DNA of 64,000 bases from Flaccisagitta enflata (Eukaryota; Chaetognatha; Sagittoidea; Aphragmophora), in contig OZ231127.1 in the NCBI GenBank assembly GCA_965153355.1, positions 4,712,001 to 4,776,000 of the forward strand, given 5' to 3'. The position numbers were made by a program, and so were the translations under genes. The stretch's first letter is position 1. Each line of letters begins with the position of its first letter. The notes under the pieces are model-generated. The model had not been told where the DNA came from and searched no databases. It worked only from the letters and a program-made list of their open reading frames with translations. Shown here one piece after another: positions 23,889-39,729 of this stretch.

Positions 23889-23972
23889 GTAGTCGCGTGC
23901 TACGCGACTCTATAAGCCACTTTTCGGTCCGTTAGTCCGTCGGTTTGTCAGTCTGTCCGTCACAAAGTTGTT
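23889..23972 (-). mobile_element. hairpin-ended element, truncated copy 6
   Basis: Perfect AGTCGCG-TGCTA-CGCGACT hairpin followed by CGGTCCGTTAGTCCGTCGG and related units. The conserved middle and AACAAGGCC end are missing. Confidence 0.5.
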
Positions 23973-23974
23973 TA

Positions 23975-24720
23975 AAAGGCGTTTTAAACGTTTTGATGAA
24001 ATTCTAAAGGTTTTATGGTTTTTATGAGAACTTTTTGGCTAAATCAAAGATCATTTTGAAAATTTTAGTCTGTCTACGTCTGCCTATCTATTTGTCCGAA
24101 ATTCTGTGAAAATGCCGACGCAAGCGATTTAAGTCTAATAACCTTGCTTTTTTTTTAGGCGACTCTTCAAGGTAACGAGGCTGAGGGTTGTTTTCTGAAT
24201 ATATTAGACAATTGCTTAAGACAGCGTCCCCCTGAAGGCAACATTTGTGTTTCAAAGAGGGTCTGAATGGAAATTATGAATGAATAAGAATTCAAAAACA
24301 AGTGAATAAAAGAGATGCATATAGCTCAGACATGATATCTAAAAGAAAAATTTGCATTCATTTTGTAAAAAGGGCTAAGTTTAACCAATGTTACTAGGGA
24401 AAATTTAATGCAAATTTCTAATTTTATATTTTTGGTCACTGACAGGGGGCTGGTCTAAATTCTAAATTTGCATAGAAAATGAAAAAATGAAAAAAACAAA
24501 GAACATAGTTCTCTTCCCAAATCGATTACAGAGAGAACTATGTTTTTCAAAATGCATAATTTCTATGTGTTTGGCTTTCTTAACATTTAGACCACAGAAA
24601 ATAAAAAAAAGAGTAAGCAAAAATTCGCAAAAAAAATTTTTTTTCTGCTTGTTTTCATCTTAATTGCATGGTTCAAATAACTTTTTAGGTCAGAATATAA
24701 TAAAATGGTATATCATAAGT
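23975..24720. other. no gene seen
   Basis: AT-rich sequence. It contains a short foldback at 24450-24595 (outer arms CTGGTCTAAAT / ATTTAGACCAC; inner arms AACATAGTTCTCT / AGAGAACTATGTT). Otherwise I recognise nothing. Confidence 0.4.
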
Positions 24721-24721
24721 A

Positions 24722-24945
24722 GAAATGCAGAAGCGGTAGATTTTTGGACCGCTTCCGCATCCGCTTCCAAAAGGCATATTTGAGAATTGACAGCTTCCTC
24801 TTCCGCTTCCACTTTCACCATTTCAAAAAGCATAGCTTCCGCTTCTGCTTCCGCTTCCACCCTTTTAGAAGGCATAGCTTCCGCTTCCGCTTTCGCTTCC
24901 GCTTCCGCTTCCGCTTCCGCTTCCAATTCCACATTGCTGAGTATT
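24722..24945. mobile_element. GAAGCG hexamer element, copy a
   Basis: ATGCAGAAGCGG at one end and CTTCCAATTCCAC at the other, with CGCTTCCGCTTC runs and unique spacers between. An inverted relative lies at 26590-26830. It could be a repeat-rich MITE or a mobile minisatellite. Confidence 0.45.
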
Positions 24946-25248
24946 TCACTATAACAATTATTACAAGTTATGTAAAATGTTTTTTATGTAAAAAAAGAGA
25001 GGGGATAAAACGAGGAAATATAAAAGATAATAGAAAATATGTTAATGACATAGATATTAATATATTTTTTTTTGCTGTCATTAGTTATTGCAATACGTTT
25101 AAACAATCATTTTGTCTTTATTTATATATATATATATTTATTTATTTATCTATTCTATACCTTCCAACTAATCTTTGAAATCATTTCTTTTTTAAATTTG
25201 TATATTTATTTATGACATCATTGGATCATCTATTTGCTTTTGTTTTTC

Positions 25249-26005
25249 AACAAGGCCAACGCCTATAAGTCGCGTGCGAGACAAAGATAACTGAATTGAC
25301 CTGACTCCTTATTGTATCACTTTATTGGCTTAATCCAGACTTAAACCAGACTTAAACCAGACTAAAACCAGACTTAAACCAGACTTAAACCAGACTAAAA
25401 CCAGACTAAAACCAGACTAAAACCAGACTTAAACCAGACATAAACCAGTCTTAAACCAGACTTAAACCAGACTTAAACCAGACTTAAACCAGACTTAAAC
25501 CAGACTAAAACCAGACTTAGACCAGACTTAGACCAGACTTAGACCAGACTTAGACCAGACTTAGACCAGACTCAGACCAGACTTAGACCAGACTTAGTCC
25601 AGACTTAGTCCAGACTTAGACCAGACTTAGACCAGACTTAGACCAGACTTAGACCAGACTTAGACCAGACTTAGTCCAGACTTAGACCAGACTTAGACCA
25701 GACTTAGACCAGACTTAGACCAGACTTAGACCAGACTTAGACCAGACTTAGTCCAGACTTAGACCAGACTTAGACCAGACTTGGACCAGACTTAGACCAG
25801 ACTTAGACCAGACTTAGTCCAGACTTAGACCAGACTTAGACCAGACTTAGACCAGACTTAGACCAGACTTAGACCAGACTTAGACCAGACTTAGACCAGA
25901 CTTAGACCAGACTTAAAATGACCTAAAATGACTTAAAATGACCGACGGACCGACCGACGGACCAACAGAGCGGGTTATAGAGTCGCGTGCACGTGACTAA
26001 AAATT
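25249..26005 (+). mobile_element. hairpin-ended element, expanded copy 7
   Basis: AACAAGGCC start and GTCGCGTGCGAG at the left, GACGGACCGACCGACGG and AGTCGCG-TGCA-CGTGACTAAAAA at the right. The middle is replaced or expanded by about 580 bp of an 11-bp tandem repeat (25334-25915). This is the clearest case of a tandem repeat growing inside the family. Confidence 0.55.
25334..25915. repeat. 11-bp tandem repeat CCAGACTTAGA
   Basis: About 53 copies. The first third is mainly CCAGACTTAAA or CCAGACTAAAA and the rest mainly CCAGACTTAGA with scattered CCAGACTTAGT, so variants are zoned. Confidence 0.95.
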
Positions 26006-26080
26006 TATGAAATCAGGTCTTTAGGTATATGAGTCTTGCTCCTTTCCAATTAACCAATCACTGTGAATAAATGAAGAGAG

Positions 26081-26152
26081 AGATAGAGAGAAGAAAGAGA
26101 GAGAGAGAGACAGACAGATAGATAGACAGACTGAGAGTCAAACAGAGTAAAC

Positions 26153-26206
<54 letters not shown>
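26081..26206. repeat. AG-rich and GACAGATA-rich simple repeats
   Basis: (AG)n, then CAGACAGATAGATAGACAGACTG, then a 45-bp (AG)n run. Confidence 0.9.
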
Positions 26207-26209
<3 letters not shown>

Positions 26210-26269
26210 ACCTAAAATTACCTTTAATAACCTTTAAAACGACTATAAAGCCTATATTTCAAAAAAGTT

Positions 26270-26340
26270 ACCGACCGACTGACAGACCGACAGACCGACC
26301 GACATAGCAGCTTCTAGAGTCGCGTTCACGCGACTAAAAA
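26270..26340 (+). mobile_element. hairpin-ended element, end fragment copy 8
   Basis: GACCGACAGACCGACCGACA repeat followed by the perfect hairpin AGTCGCG-TTCA-CGCGACT and TAAAAA. The AACAAGGCC end is missing; AG repeats lie on both sides. Confidence 0.5.
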
Positions 26341-26589
26341 GAGAGAGAGAGAGAAAGAGAGTGAGTGAGCAAAAGACAGACAGACACAGAAAGAGATATA
26401 CAGGAAGACAGAAAAAAGTCAGATAAAGCGAAAGAAGAATAAAAGGATAGACCAACAGAGAGAAACAGATGAAGGAAAAATATACAAAAGCAATAAAAGA
26501 AAATAATAACACCATAAGAAGAAAAAAAACCAAAAAATGAATAGATTATACTAAAATAAGTATCATTAAAACTGACATGATTATTGTCA

Positions 26590-26830
26590 AAATATTGTCA
26601 GGATCTGAAGTGGAATCGAAAGCGGAAGCGGAAGCGGAAGCGCTTGATTATGTCCTTTCGCTTTCGCTTCCGCTTCCATTAGGCCTCAAAAAAAGTTTTT
26701 GCTTCCGCTTCCGCTTCCACTTGATTTCAAAATTGCGCTCCTGCTTCTGCTTCCGCTTCCATGCTCAAACTACCGCTTCCACCCGCTTCCGCTTCCGCTT
26801 CCGCTTCCGCTTCTGCATCTCTAATCATAA
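26590..26830. mobile_element. GAAGCG hexamer element, copy b (inverted relative to copy a)
   Basis: Starts with GTGGAATCGAAAGCGGAAGC and ends CGCTTCTGCATCTC, the reverse of copy a's order. Internal CGCTTCCGCTTCC runs alternate with unique spacers. Confidence 0.45.
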
Positions 26831-26834
26831 GTGT

Positions 26835-27240
26835 CGCTAGGGACAATTTAACCACTTAAAGCATTCCAGCTTTGGTATTGTCCTGATAAAGATGAAAAAA
26901 GTGTGGTTACACACTTAATTTCCCTTCGAAAATTTACAGTCTTAACGTATCAACTCGTCCCATCTTCATCCCGCATAAGCCAAAACTTTCTTTTTCAGTT
27001 ATGATGCAATTAATTTCTGTTAATGATTCCGCAACAATTTGATTTTTATAATGTAAAATCTTGCGAGTTGAGGACCAAGAAAGCCATTATCATAGAAGTT
27101 ATATGAGTTATATGACTGCAATATGCAAATTAGGTGATGTAATGAGCCGTTGGCGCTGAACCATGATCGTTTTCGCCCAACGCCACCACCGAAGACAACT
27201 TAATTCCGCCTTATCGCCTATCGCCCGTTGAGTCATTTTT
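26835..27240. other. no gene seen
   Basis: No ORF of note. It contains one of three copies of a 15-mer, CTGCAATATGCAAAT (27116-27130). Confidence 0.4.
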
Positions 27241-27306
27241 GTGGTTGTGGTTGTAGTTGTGGTGTTGGTGTGGCGTTGTTGTTGTTGTAGTGGAGGTGTT
27301 TTTGTA

Positions 27307-27472
27307 CAGTTGAACCCCGCTCTAATGGATTTCAGGGGACCAACATTTTTTTTCTGTTAGGCGGACTTCTGTTATTGCCAACAAAAGAAATTCCCTAGAA
27401 GGGACTATAAATTTTCATTTATTGTAGGCGGAATTCTGTTGGTGGCGGATCCGTTAGAGCGGGGTTCAACTG
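27307..27472. mobile_element. 166-bp Tc1/mariner-type MITE
   Basis: Terminal inverted repeats CAGTTGAACCCCGCTCTAA(T/C)GGAT, flanked by TA on both sides (27305-27306, 27473-27474). No ORF. The CAGTTGAA start and TA target fit pogo/mariner-like elements. A one-ended relative begins near 51771 (CAGTTGAATCCTGCCCTAAT). Confidence 0.75.
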
Positions 27473-27480
27473 TAGTTGAG

Positions 27481-27835
<355 letters not shown>

Positions 27836-27879
27836 CGTTGTCGTTGTTGATGGACGACCCTCATAATTCTTGAAGAACG

Positions 27880-28210
27880 TGGAATGACTGTCGTTGTCGA
27901 TGTCGTTTTTTTCATCTAACTGTCAACAACTACTAAAAAGAAATCAACCATCCATATGCATTAGCGGATCAGTTGTACCTTTTCTTCAAATCAAAATATG
28001 CAAAATTGAAAATGCAAATGGCAAATTGCAAAAAAAGAAAAAAAGTGTCAGTTTGATGGTGATTTAAGACACCCTTTTGCGTCTAAACTCGGTGATCAGT
28101 TCAATTCTAACCATCAAGCGTTTTTCTCGCTCCAACTTCTTTAGCGCGTCTCTCTGACTTTTGGCAAGATAGGCTGCTCTTATCCAATTCATTGACTTTC
28201 ATTCTTATTG
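27880..28210. other. no gene seen
   Basis: Short unique stretch between two simple repeats; nothing recognised. Confidence 0.4.
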
Positions 28211-28214
28211 CTGA

Positions 28215-28217
28215 GGA

Positions 28218-28272
<55 letters not shown>
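28215..28272. repeat. (AG)n microsatellite
   Basis: AG run of about 50 bp ending in CAGACAGACAGG. Confidence 0.95.
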
Positions 28273-28280
<8 letters not shown>

Positions 28281-28536
28281 GCAAACAGAGAAACAATTTG
28301 AAGCGTTAAAAAAGTTTGACATTTCTAATTTTTTTATCGATCAAAATGTAAAGCAAATGTGACTGAAGAATTTGGACCAAAAATTGAGGGACGGAAGAAA
28401 GAAGAGAAAGATGAAACAAACGAACAAACAAACAAACAAACGAACAAATGGTCGAACAAACAAACAAGGACCAACGATCAAACTGACGAATGTATAAAAA
28501 TCTGAATGAACTGACGAACAAGCAAACGTACGAGAA

Positions 28537-28652
28537 ACAAGGCCAAGTAGGCCAATAAGGTGCGACGTGTGGATCGTCGAAAGAATGCGTTACCCAACCA
28601 ACCGACAGACCAACCGACCAACCAACGGACCCAACTTTGTCGCACCTTAAAA
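28537..28652 (+). mobile_element. short element with GGTGCGAC/GTCGCACC arms, copy 2
   Basis: AACAAGGCCAAGTAGGCC, then GGTGCGACGTGTGGATCGTC, ACCAACCGACAGACCAACCG, and GTCGCACCTTAAAA. It matches the copy at 460-582 closely in the first 50 bp and differs in the number of ACCGACCA units. Confidence 0.55.
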
Positions 28653-28798
28653 GAAGAAAAAATTACACGACTTAGCTTGCTGCCTGCCAGAGGGCAGAAG
28701 CGGTGATTTAAGAAAAAAGATGGCCAACAAACCGTCCTACCATTCAACCGTCCGACCAAACCAACCGACACAGCCAGCTAAATTGAGTCGCGCAGAAA

Positions 28799-28800
28799 AA

Positions 28801-28840
<40 letters not shown>

Positions 28841-28844
28841 AAAA

Positions 28845-28920
<76 letters not shown>

Positions 28921-28927
28921 AAAAAGT

Positions 28928-29011
<84 letters not shown>

Positions 29012-29022
29012 AGGAAAGAAAA
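28799..29022. repeat. (AAAG)n tetranucleotide repeat
   Basis: About 220 bp with two one- to two-base interruptions. Confidence 0.95.
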
Positions 29023-29419
29023 AAACTGCGCATCATTATGCTAATACATGGCTCTACATACTGGCTTGATTGTCGGGCGGTCCGTTCATCCCGCCACATT
29101 ATTTTCGTTTACTACGGGTGAACTTGGAATTACTGTCCCAGCCCAATCCCACCCGACTGCTGGGGGGGGGGCGTGAATCTGACCTTGTTCAATGTAATTG
29201 TAAAACATGCAAAGGCAATCTGCCTCATCGCTCATGAGGCTCCTGGCTCTTTTTGCTCTATCATATCGATCGTTTTAATCGTTTTTTTGAATTCAATATT
29301 CAACAGGAGGAGAAGGAGTAAGAAGATGAGGAGGAAGAGATGGAGGAGGATATCAACAGGTCCGTCTGCTATCTGATTTTTGACTTCCACTTTCGATTAT
29401 TCACCTACATCATTTTAAA

Positions 29420-30616
29420 ACTTCCTTCTTCTTCTTCTTCTTCTTCTTCTTCTTCTTCTTCTTCTTCTTTTTCTTTTTCTTTTTCTTTTTCTTTTTCTTC
29501 TTCTTGTGGTTGTTGATGTTCTTCTTCGTCTTTTTCCTCTTCTTCTTCTTCTTCTTCTTCTTCTTCTTCTTCTTCTTCTTCTTCTTCTTCTTCTTCTTCT
29601 TTCTCTTCTTCTTCTTCTTCTTCTCCTTCTTCTTTCTCTTCTTCTTCTTCTTCTTCTCCTTCTTCTTCTTTTTTTTTCTTTTTCTTCTTCTTCTTGATAT
29701 TTTGCTTCTCCCGCTTCTTCTTCTTCTTCTTCTTCTTCTTCTTCTTCTTCTTCTTCTTCTTCTCCTCCTTCTTCTTCTTCTTCTTCTTCTTCTCCTTCTT
29801 CTTCTTCTTTGTTTCGTTTTTTTCGTTTCTTTTTCTTTTTCTTTTTCTTTTTTTCTTTTTCTTTTTCTTTTTCTTTTTCTTTTTCTTTTTCTTTTTCTTT
29901 TTCTTTTTCTTTTTCTCTTTCTTTATCTTTTTCTTTTTCTTTTTCTTTTTCTTTTTCTTTTTCTTCTTCTTCTTCTCCTTCATCTTCTTTGTTTTGTTTT
30001 TTTCGTCTGTTTTTCTTTTTCTTTTTCTTTTTCATTTTCATTTTCATTTTCATTTTCATTTTCATTTTCATTTTCATTTTCATTTTCATTTTCATTTTCT
30101 TTTTTTTTTTTTTTTTTTTTTTTTTCTTTTTCTTTTTCTTCTTCTTCTTCTTCTTCTTCTTCTTCTTCTTCTTCTTCTTCTTTTTCTTTTTCTTTTTCTT
30201 TTTCTTTTTCTTTTTCTTTTTCTTTCTTTTTCTTTTTCTTTTTCTTTTTCTTTTTCTTTTTCTTTATCTTTATCTTTTTCTTTTTCTTTTTCTTTTTCTT
30301 TTTCTTTTTCTTTTTCTTCTTTTTCTTTTTCTTTTTCTTTTTCTTTTTCTTTATCTTTATCTTTATCTTTTTCTTCTTCTTCTTTTTCTTTTTCTTTTTC
30401 TTTTTCTTTTTCTTTTTCTTTATCTTTATCTTTATCTTTATCTTTATCTTTTTCTTTATCTTTTTCTTTTTCTTTTTCTTTTTCTTTTTCTTTTTCTTTT
30501 TCTTCTTTTTCTTTTTCTTTTTCTTTTTCTTTGTCTTTGTCTTTGTCTTTGTCTTTGTCTTTTTCTTTTTCTTTTTCTTTTTCTTTTTCTTCTTCTTCTT
30601 CTTCTTCTTCTTCTTT
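29420..30616. repeat. 1.2-kb polypyrimidine tract of (CTT)n and (CTTTTT)n
   Basis: Almost every base on the + strand is C or T. Blocks of CTT alternate with blocks of CTTTTT; smaller blocks of CATTTT, CTTTAT and CTTTGT each appear as clusters of several identical units. A T run lies near 30102-30125. Confidence 0.95.
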
Positions 30617-30769
30617 TATTGCTCCTCCCGCTTCACATGCTCTTTTTTCATCCTCCACCATCGGGTCATGACCGGGATTTTCACAGCAAAACCGGTAGCA
30701 GATGATTGTTTGTTTTACATATCATGATGATAATAGGTTTATGACAGACGGACCACTTATTCAGCTCAA

Positions 30770-31063
30770 CCCCCTACAGCCTTAACTCATCAACTGATTT
30801 TTTTCAACTGGAACTGCTCTGGATACCTAATGGCATCAAAAATGGCGCCACCGTGGCGATTTTTGAGTTTCCACTTTTAACCCCCCAATTTTGCTATTTT
30901 TAGGCCCTCAAGGGGTGGTTCAGAGGTGGGCAAAAGGTGGTCATTTAGGGTGGTTAAAAGTAGAAACTCAAAAATCGCCACGGTGGCGCCATTTGTATTG
31001 TCCCAAAGTATCAAGAGTAGTTGCAATTGAAACAATTGGTTAATGGGATTGACCTGTAGGGGG
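30770..31063. mobile_element. 294-bp foldback element
   Basis: Outer ends CCCCCTACAG and CTGTAGGGGG. The inner arms are a near-perfect inverted repeat of about 43 bp around ATGGCGCCACCGTGGCGATT, with its partner at about 30955-31000. The arms between are diverged. No target duplication is visible. Confidence 0.6.
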
Positions 31064-31192
31064 TGGTGCTAAAACTTTGTGCCTGGCTTCACACCCTAAC
31101 TTAGTGGTCCTTCGGTATTCGTTATACTTTGATCATCATCTTGTTCCTGAATTTCTCGTTCCCGCTGTTTTCGGGGCCTCTTCCCGTTGCAG

Positions 31193-31376
31193 GGGAGAGT
31201 CCTGTATCATCCTGGAGAGTCTTAGCCAACCATTGTGATTTGTTACAAAAAGTTAATCATACATCATTAAAATCAAATAAAAAAACAAAAGAGAACAACA
31301 ACAAAAAAAACAAAACAAAACCAAAAAAGACAACAAAATTTTAGGCAAAACAGAAGAACAGAAAAGACCGTTGAAA
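31193..31376 (+). promoter_or_regulatory. probable 5' untranslated exon part of the anchored-protein gene
   Basis: A good acceptor, CCTCTTCCCGTTGCAG, ends at 31192. From there to the ATG at 31377 the sequence is A-rich and non-coding. An upstream non-coding exon is therefore likely but not located. Confidence 0.35.
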
Positions 31377-35836
<4,460 letters not shown>

Positions 35837-35863
35837 AAAGCGACGCGGCATTAAACTATGGTT

Positions 35864-36484
35864 CACGCCACGGGGGAGGCTTTCATAGGTCAAGAAAAAT
35901 TCTCGGTCATAATGAAGAGTGGTTTGGGCCTCAGGAAGGTTTACTTTATCACTTTATACAAAAAAAAAATTTTTTTTACTTCAAAATTTTTTTGAAATGC
36001 CGTAAAATGCCGTAAAAAGCCATAAAATTGGCATTTTTGACAGTTTTTTTAGTCTGAAACCGCCTCTAAGGTATAAAAATACGCAAACAATGATTAACTG
36101 GCACTAAGACACATTCATGCATAAATACAGGCCAACCCATCATCATTTAGTATCATTTTGTGCCGTAAAATGCCGTAAAAAGCCGTAAAAATGGCATTTT
36201 TTGATGACGAGTTGGCATGTATTTATGCATGAATATGTTTTAGCGCCAGATAATCATTGTTTGCCCATTTTTTGACCATAGTGGCGGTTTTGGATCAAAA
36301 AAACTGTCAAAAATGCCAATTTTACGGCTTTTTACGGCATTTTACGGCATTTAAAAAAAATTTTTGAAGTAAAAAAATTTTTGTTTTGGTATGAAGTGAT
36401 AAAATAAACCTTCCTAAGGCGAAAACCACTCTCCATTATGACCGAGAATTTTTCTTGACCTATGAAAGCCTCCCCCATGGCGTG
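35864..36484. mobile_element. 621-bp foldback element just after the anchored-protein gene
   Basis: Long imperfect inverted repeat. The left arm (CACGCCACGGGGGAGGCTTT, then CATAGGTCAAGAAAAATTCT, further AAATGCCGTAAAATGCCG) is mirrored on the right. GGTT lies outside both ends (35860-35863, 36485-36488) and may be a target duplication. It starts 27 bp after the stop codon and could overlap the 3' UTR or poly(A) site. No ORF. Confidence 0.65.
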
Positions 36485-36489
36485 GGTTC

Positions 36490-36765
36490 TTAATTGCAAA
36501 ATTGATTGTAAGAATTCAAGATTGTAAATTTTATATATGTTTGTCCCTTTTCTGTTGCTTTCATCTCTTTTTCTCAATCTAGTCATTATTAAAATGTTCT
36601 GCAATCTGGTTGGGCATCGTAGAATTTTGGTCCAAAAGCAAAATTCAACTTGTTGGTATTTCATTTTTATGTAATTTCTTATAATGATGAAATACTAGGT
36701 CAATAAGCATATGATGGCACATTAACGATGTTATTTACTTATTATTCATTACTGCAGAATAGAAG
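36490..36765. other. no gene seen
   Basis: Unique AT-rich stretch, nothing recognised. Confidence 0.35.
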
Positions 36766-36767
36766 AA

Positions 36768-37190
36768 AAACCGGTCGCCCAAGGGCAACAGGTGGTCAGC
36801 GATACCCGTTGCCCTCCTTTGCACTGTTGGTAATTGTAATGAGAGGAAGCAAGGTAGCGTCCCTGAATGGGACACAAGGGGACTTTCGTTTGTTCATTCG
36901 TCCATCCATCAGTCTCCCCCAGGCCCTCTCAGGCCTGAAATCTAACATCTAAGGCCTGAAATATACCCTCTCAGCCCCTAAATCTTAGTGGGCATATCTA
37001 AGGCCTGAGAGGACAGCTTTCAGGCCTTAGTGAGCAGAATTCAGGCTTGAGAACGCAGATTCAAGGCCTGAGAGGGCTGATTTCAGGCCTGAGAGGGCTT
37101 TTGGGGACTAACCAACAAATGAATGGACAGAAAAACGAAAGTCCCCCTGTGTTCTACAGGACTTCGCCCCTTTGGGGCCGCTGCCCTATA
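36768..37190. mobile_element. interspersed element with AGGCCTGAGAGGG core
   Basis: The left end has GGTGGTCAGCGATACCCGTT and GGGGACTTTCGTTTGTTCAT. The core repeats AAGGCCTGAGAGGGC-like units. The right end has ACGAAAGTCCCCCTG and CCCCTTTGGGGCCGCTGCCC. The GGGGACTTTCGT / ACGAAAGTCCCC pair forms an inverted repeat around the core. End motifs recur at 38489-38572 and 43402-43420. Confidence 0.45.
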
Positions 37191-37199
37191 AGAGAAAAA

Positions 37200-38212
37200 G
37201 ACTTAAACATTTTACTAGTTAAGATAGCATCGAGTAAATCAAAAACTCCCGGAAAAAATCATGGAGGAAAATTATCGATTCCACACATGATTTTCCCTGA
37301 GGAAAATGTCATGATTATATTGTCATAAAAAGACATTGTTATCATAAATTCCATTATCAACTATCAAGTAATCCTCACTTTCAACAACTAATTATCATCA
37401 CTACTTCATCCATACTGTTCAGGCTCACCACCCTTTAAATCCACGTCGCAAAGTAGTCATCTCAATTCTCAAGTAACAGTGCATTACCAGTCAAAGTAAC
37501 ATCCACGTTTTATTCATGATCATTCGATATCATGAGTGAGTATGCAAGTAGTGAGTCAGTGAGAGAGTAATATAAATGATATATATTTAAACAAATGTAA
37601 GGAGTCCGTCCCACATCAGCCCCGACCGAGAGGCGAGGTTGCTCCCCTGCCTTACAAAAACACCCCCGGGGCCCCGGAAGGTAATCCGGAAGGTTTTACA
37701 TTATTTTCAGTCGAGAAGTAATTAACCTCCTGACCCTAATTCATATAGTAATTAGTAAACATTGGTAAAGGCTTTGTCACGCAGGCAAGGAAGCCATATT
37801 AGCTTCATCTAGTGCAGCTAGTTAGTTTAAAATGTTCTTTAAAATTCTTTAAAACAATCAATGTGATCATCTAGAAGTTTGACAAATGGACATGTAATAT
37901 TTTGAACTCTGAATTTAAAATGAAACTGTTATCGATGAAGGGGGTAACGAAAGACTGCAATATGCAAATGAACATTTCGTTGGTTCCGAGGTGTTGTAAT
38001 TCATCGGGAGAGCTTTTCTCCCCTTACTACTGACTTTGCTGTCTTGTGAGGATGAATTGTTCACAATGCCGATAATTTTAACTCCGACTTGACTGCAGTT
38101 GTTTATGTTGATTGTGCATTTGGGAAACGGCACTATTTGACATACTATGAGAAAGTAATTGAAAATAAGGTACATGAGGTAATAATTTTTCTACGCACTT
38201 TCGCTACTTGAA
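37200..38212. other. no gene seen
   Basis: Mixed sequence with one GC-rich patch near 37600-37700 and one copy of CTGCAATATGCAAAT (37955-37969). No convincing ORF or repeat boundary. Confidence 0.35.
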
Positions 38213-38215
38213 ACT

Positions 38216-38411
38216 AAACGAGGCCGGTTACACGGCTACCCCAATCGCGTGCCGGTGGACAGAGGCCGTATTTGAAGTCAGTTAAGCATTTGGGCAGATA
38301 TGGTGAGGCCAAACACTACATAGACATACAAGTGATGGACTGACCAACCGAAGAATCGACCGACGGACGGACGACAAGGCAAAGCGAGATGTAGAGTCGC
38401 GTAGCACACGC
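38216..38411 (+). mobile_element. hairpin-ended element, copy 10
   Basis: AACGAGGCCGGTTACACGGC start, CGCGTGCCGGTGGACAGAGG, GCATTTGGGCAGATATGG, CGACGGACGGACGACAAGG, ending AGTCGCGTAGCACACGC. The second half of the stem is lost. Confidence 0.55.
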
Positions 38412-38488
38412 TTGGCAAAGAGCAAACTTTTGTATGCCAGAACTTGCATCCTGATGAGAAACAAAAAAACATAGTCGGAAAAGCGTTA

Positions 38489-38770
38489 GATGGTCAGCGG
38501 TACCCGTGCCCTGCTTATGTCGGTTGTGGTTGAAGTTAGGGGGAAGCAGGGCAGCGGCCCCAAAAGGGGTGATGACCTATGCTTTCACACATATGGGGGA
38601 TTTTTTCCTTCTTTTTCTCCAAGGATTTGGGCTTCAAGGTCGAAATTTGGTCCGCAAGGCTGAGATTTGGGCCTGAAGGCTGGAATTTGGGCCTACAGGC
38701 TGGAATTTGGGCTGGGATTTGGGCCTCAAGTAGATATAACCCATCTGAGTCCAATCAGGCTCCTAGCCCC
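38489..38770. mobile_element. element with GGATTTGGGCCTNAAGGCT core
   Basis: GATGGTCAGCGGTACCCGTG at the left, GCAGCGGCCCCAAAAGGGG and GACCTATGCTTTCACACATA, then five units around GGCTGGAATTTGGGCCT. A counterpart with the flank inverted lies at 43090-43420. Confidence 0.45.
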
Positions 38771-38774
38771 CATA

Positions 38775-39290
38775 TCAGAGGTGAAAAAAACAACTTTGAC
38801 CTATTGACTAGCTGTTTGACACAAAAAAATTGAATATTTAACAAAACCCAGGCAGCATTAGTCAGATAAAGTCAAGGCCTACACGCAGCAAAATGACTTG
38901 AAAATTGTATACTATAAACATAGGCCGTTTTCAACCAAGGGGTGAAAAGAGATGAAAAAATAGATTTAAAAAAGTTAATAAATCAGTGATAAATCCTTAA
39001 AACCTCACAAAATAAAGATTTATCATTAAATAATTGTATTCTAAGACAGCCACAGAAGATTTATGTAAGACAAATCCTACGCCTTTGTCATACTATATGA
39101 AATTCTAATTTACTGCAATATGCAAATGAGCTTTTTGTCAATGCTCATTGAACTTGTTTAAAAGCAAGTGTGGTAAAAAGTAAATTTTAAACTGATAAGT
39201 GTTCATCACAATTAGAAAGGAAATATTCTATACCAATCTTCAATATGTACACTATTGTAGACTGGTCCAATTTTAGATACATTTAGATAC
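38775..39290. other. no gene seen
   Basis: AT-rich; contains one copy of CTGCAATATGCAAAT (39113-39127). Nothing else recognised. Confidence 0.35.
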
Positions 39291-39292
39291 AT

Positions 39293-39527
39293 TTTTAGTT
39301 GCGGACACGCAACTTTATAAGACGCTTTGTCCGTCCGTCTGTCAGTCTGTCCGTCCGTTGGTCCATCCATTTGTCGGTCCGTAACCCACATGTCGAAAAG
39401 TGGAAAAACGAGCGTTTTGGATGCTCTTTTGGATATGTGGATTGGTTGGGGGGCATGGGGTGTTGATGGGGGTCAGATGCCCCTGCCCACCCGTCCGCAA
39501 TGATATTGTGACCCCGCCTCACTTGTT
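39293..39527 (-). mobile_element. hairpin-ended element, variant with AGTTGCG stem, copy 11
   Basis: Hairpin AGTTGCG-GACA-CGCAACT is a perfect stem in which the usual C-G pair is T-A. It is followed by TATAAGACGCTTTGTCCGTC, GTCGAAAAGTGGAAAAACGA, GCCCCTGCCCACCCGTCCGC and GTGACCCCGCCTCACTTG. This defines a second subfamily with a different non-hairpin end. Confidence 0.6.
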
Positions 39528-39588
39528 GTATCAAGATAAGAGTTTTTGTCCAGCCATCAGTCTATCCAATTGGGAAAATTCTGTGGGT

Positions 39589-39706
<118 letters not shown>

Positions 39707-39729
39707 TCCTCCTACCCCTGTCACTCTTT

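Noticed and set aside
25334-25915. CRISPR-like array
   Set aside because: 11-bp units abut with no spacers, and the context is eukaryotic. The same holds for the 22-bp units at 50408-50697.
29415-30727. Long ORFs (up to 407 codons) rich in Phe/Leu/Ser or Lys/Glu
   Set aside because: They exist only because CTT/CTTTTT repeats lack stop codons; no non-repetitive domain or start context.
37600-37700. GC-rich patch as a possible RNA gene
   Set aside because: No tRNA- or rRNA-like fold or conserved box could be recognised by eye.
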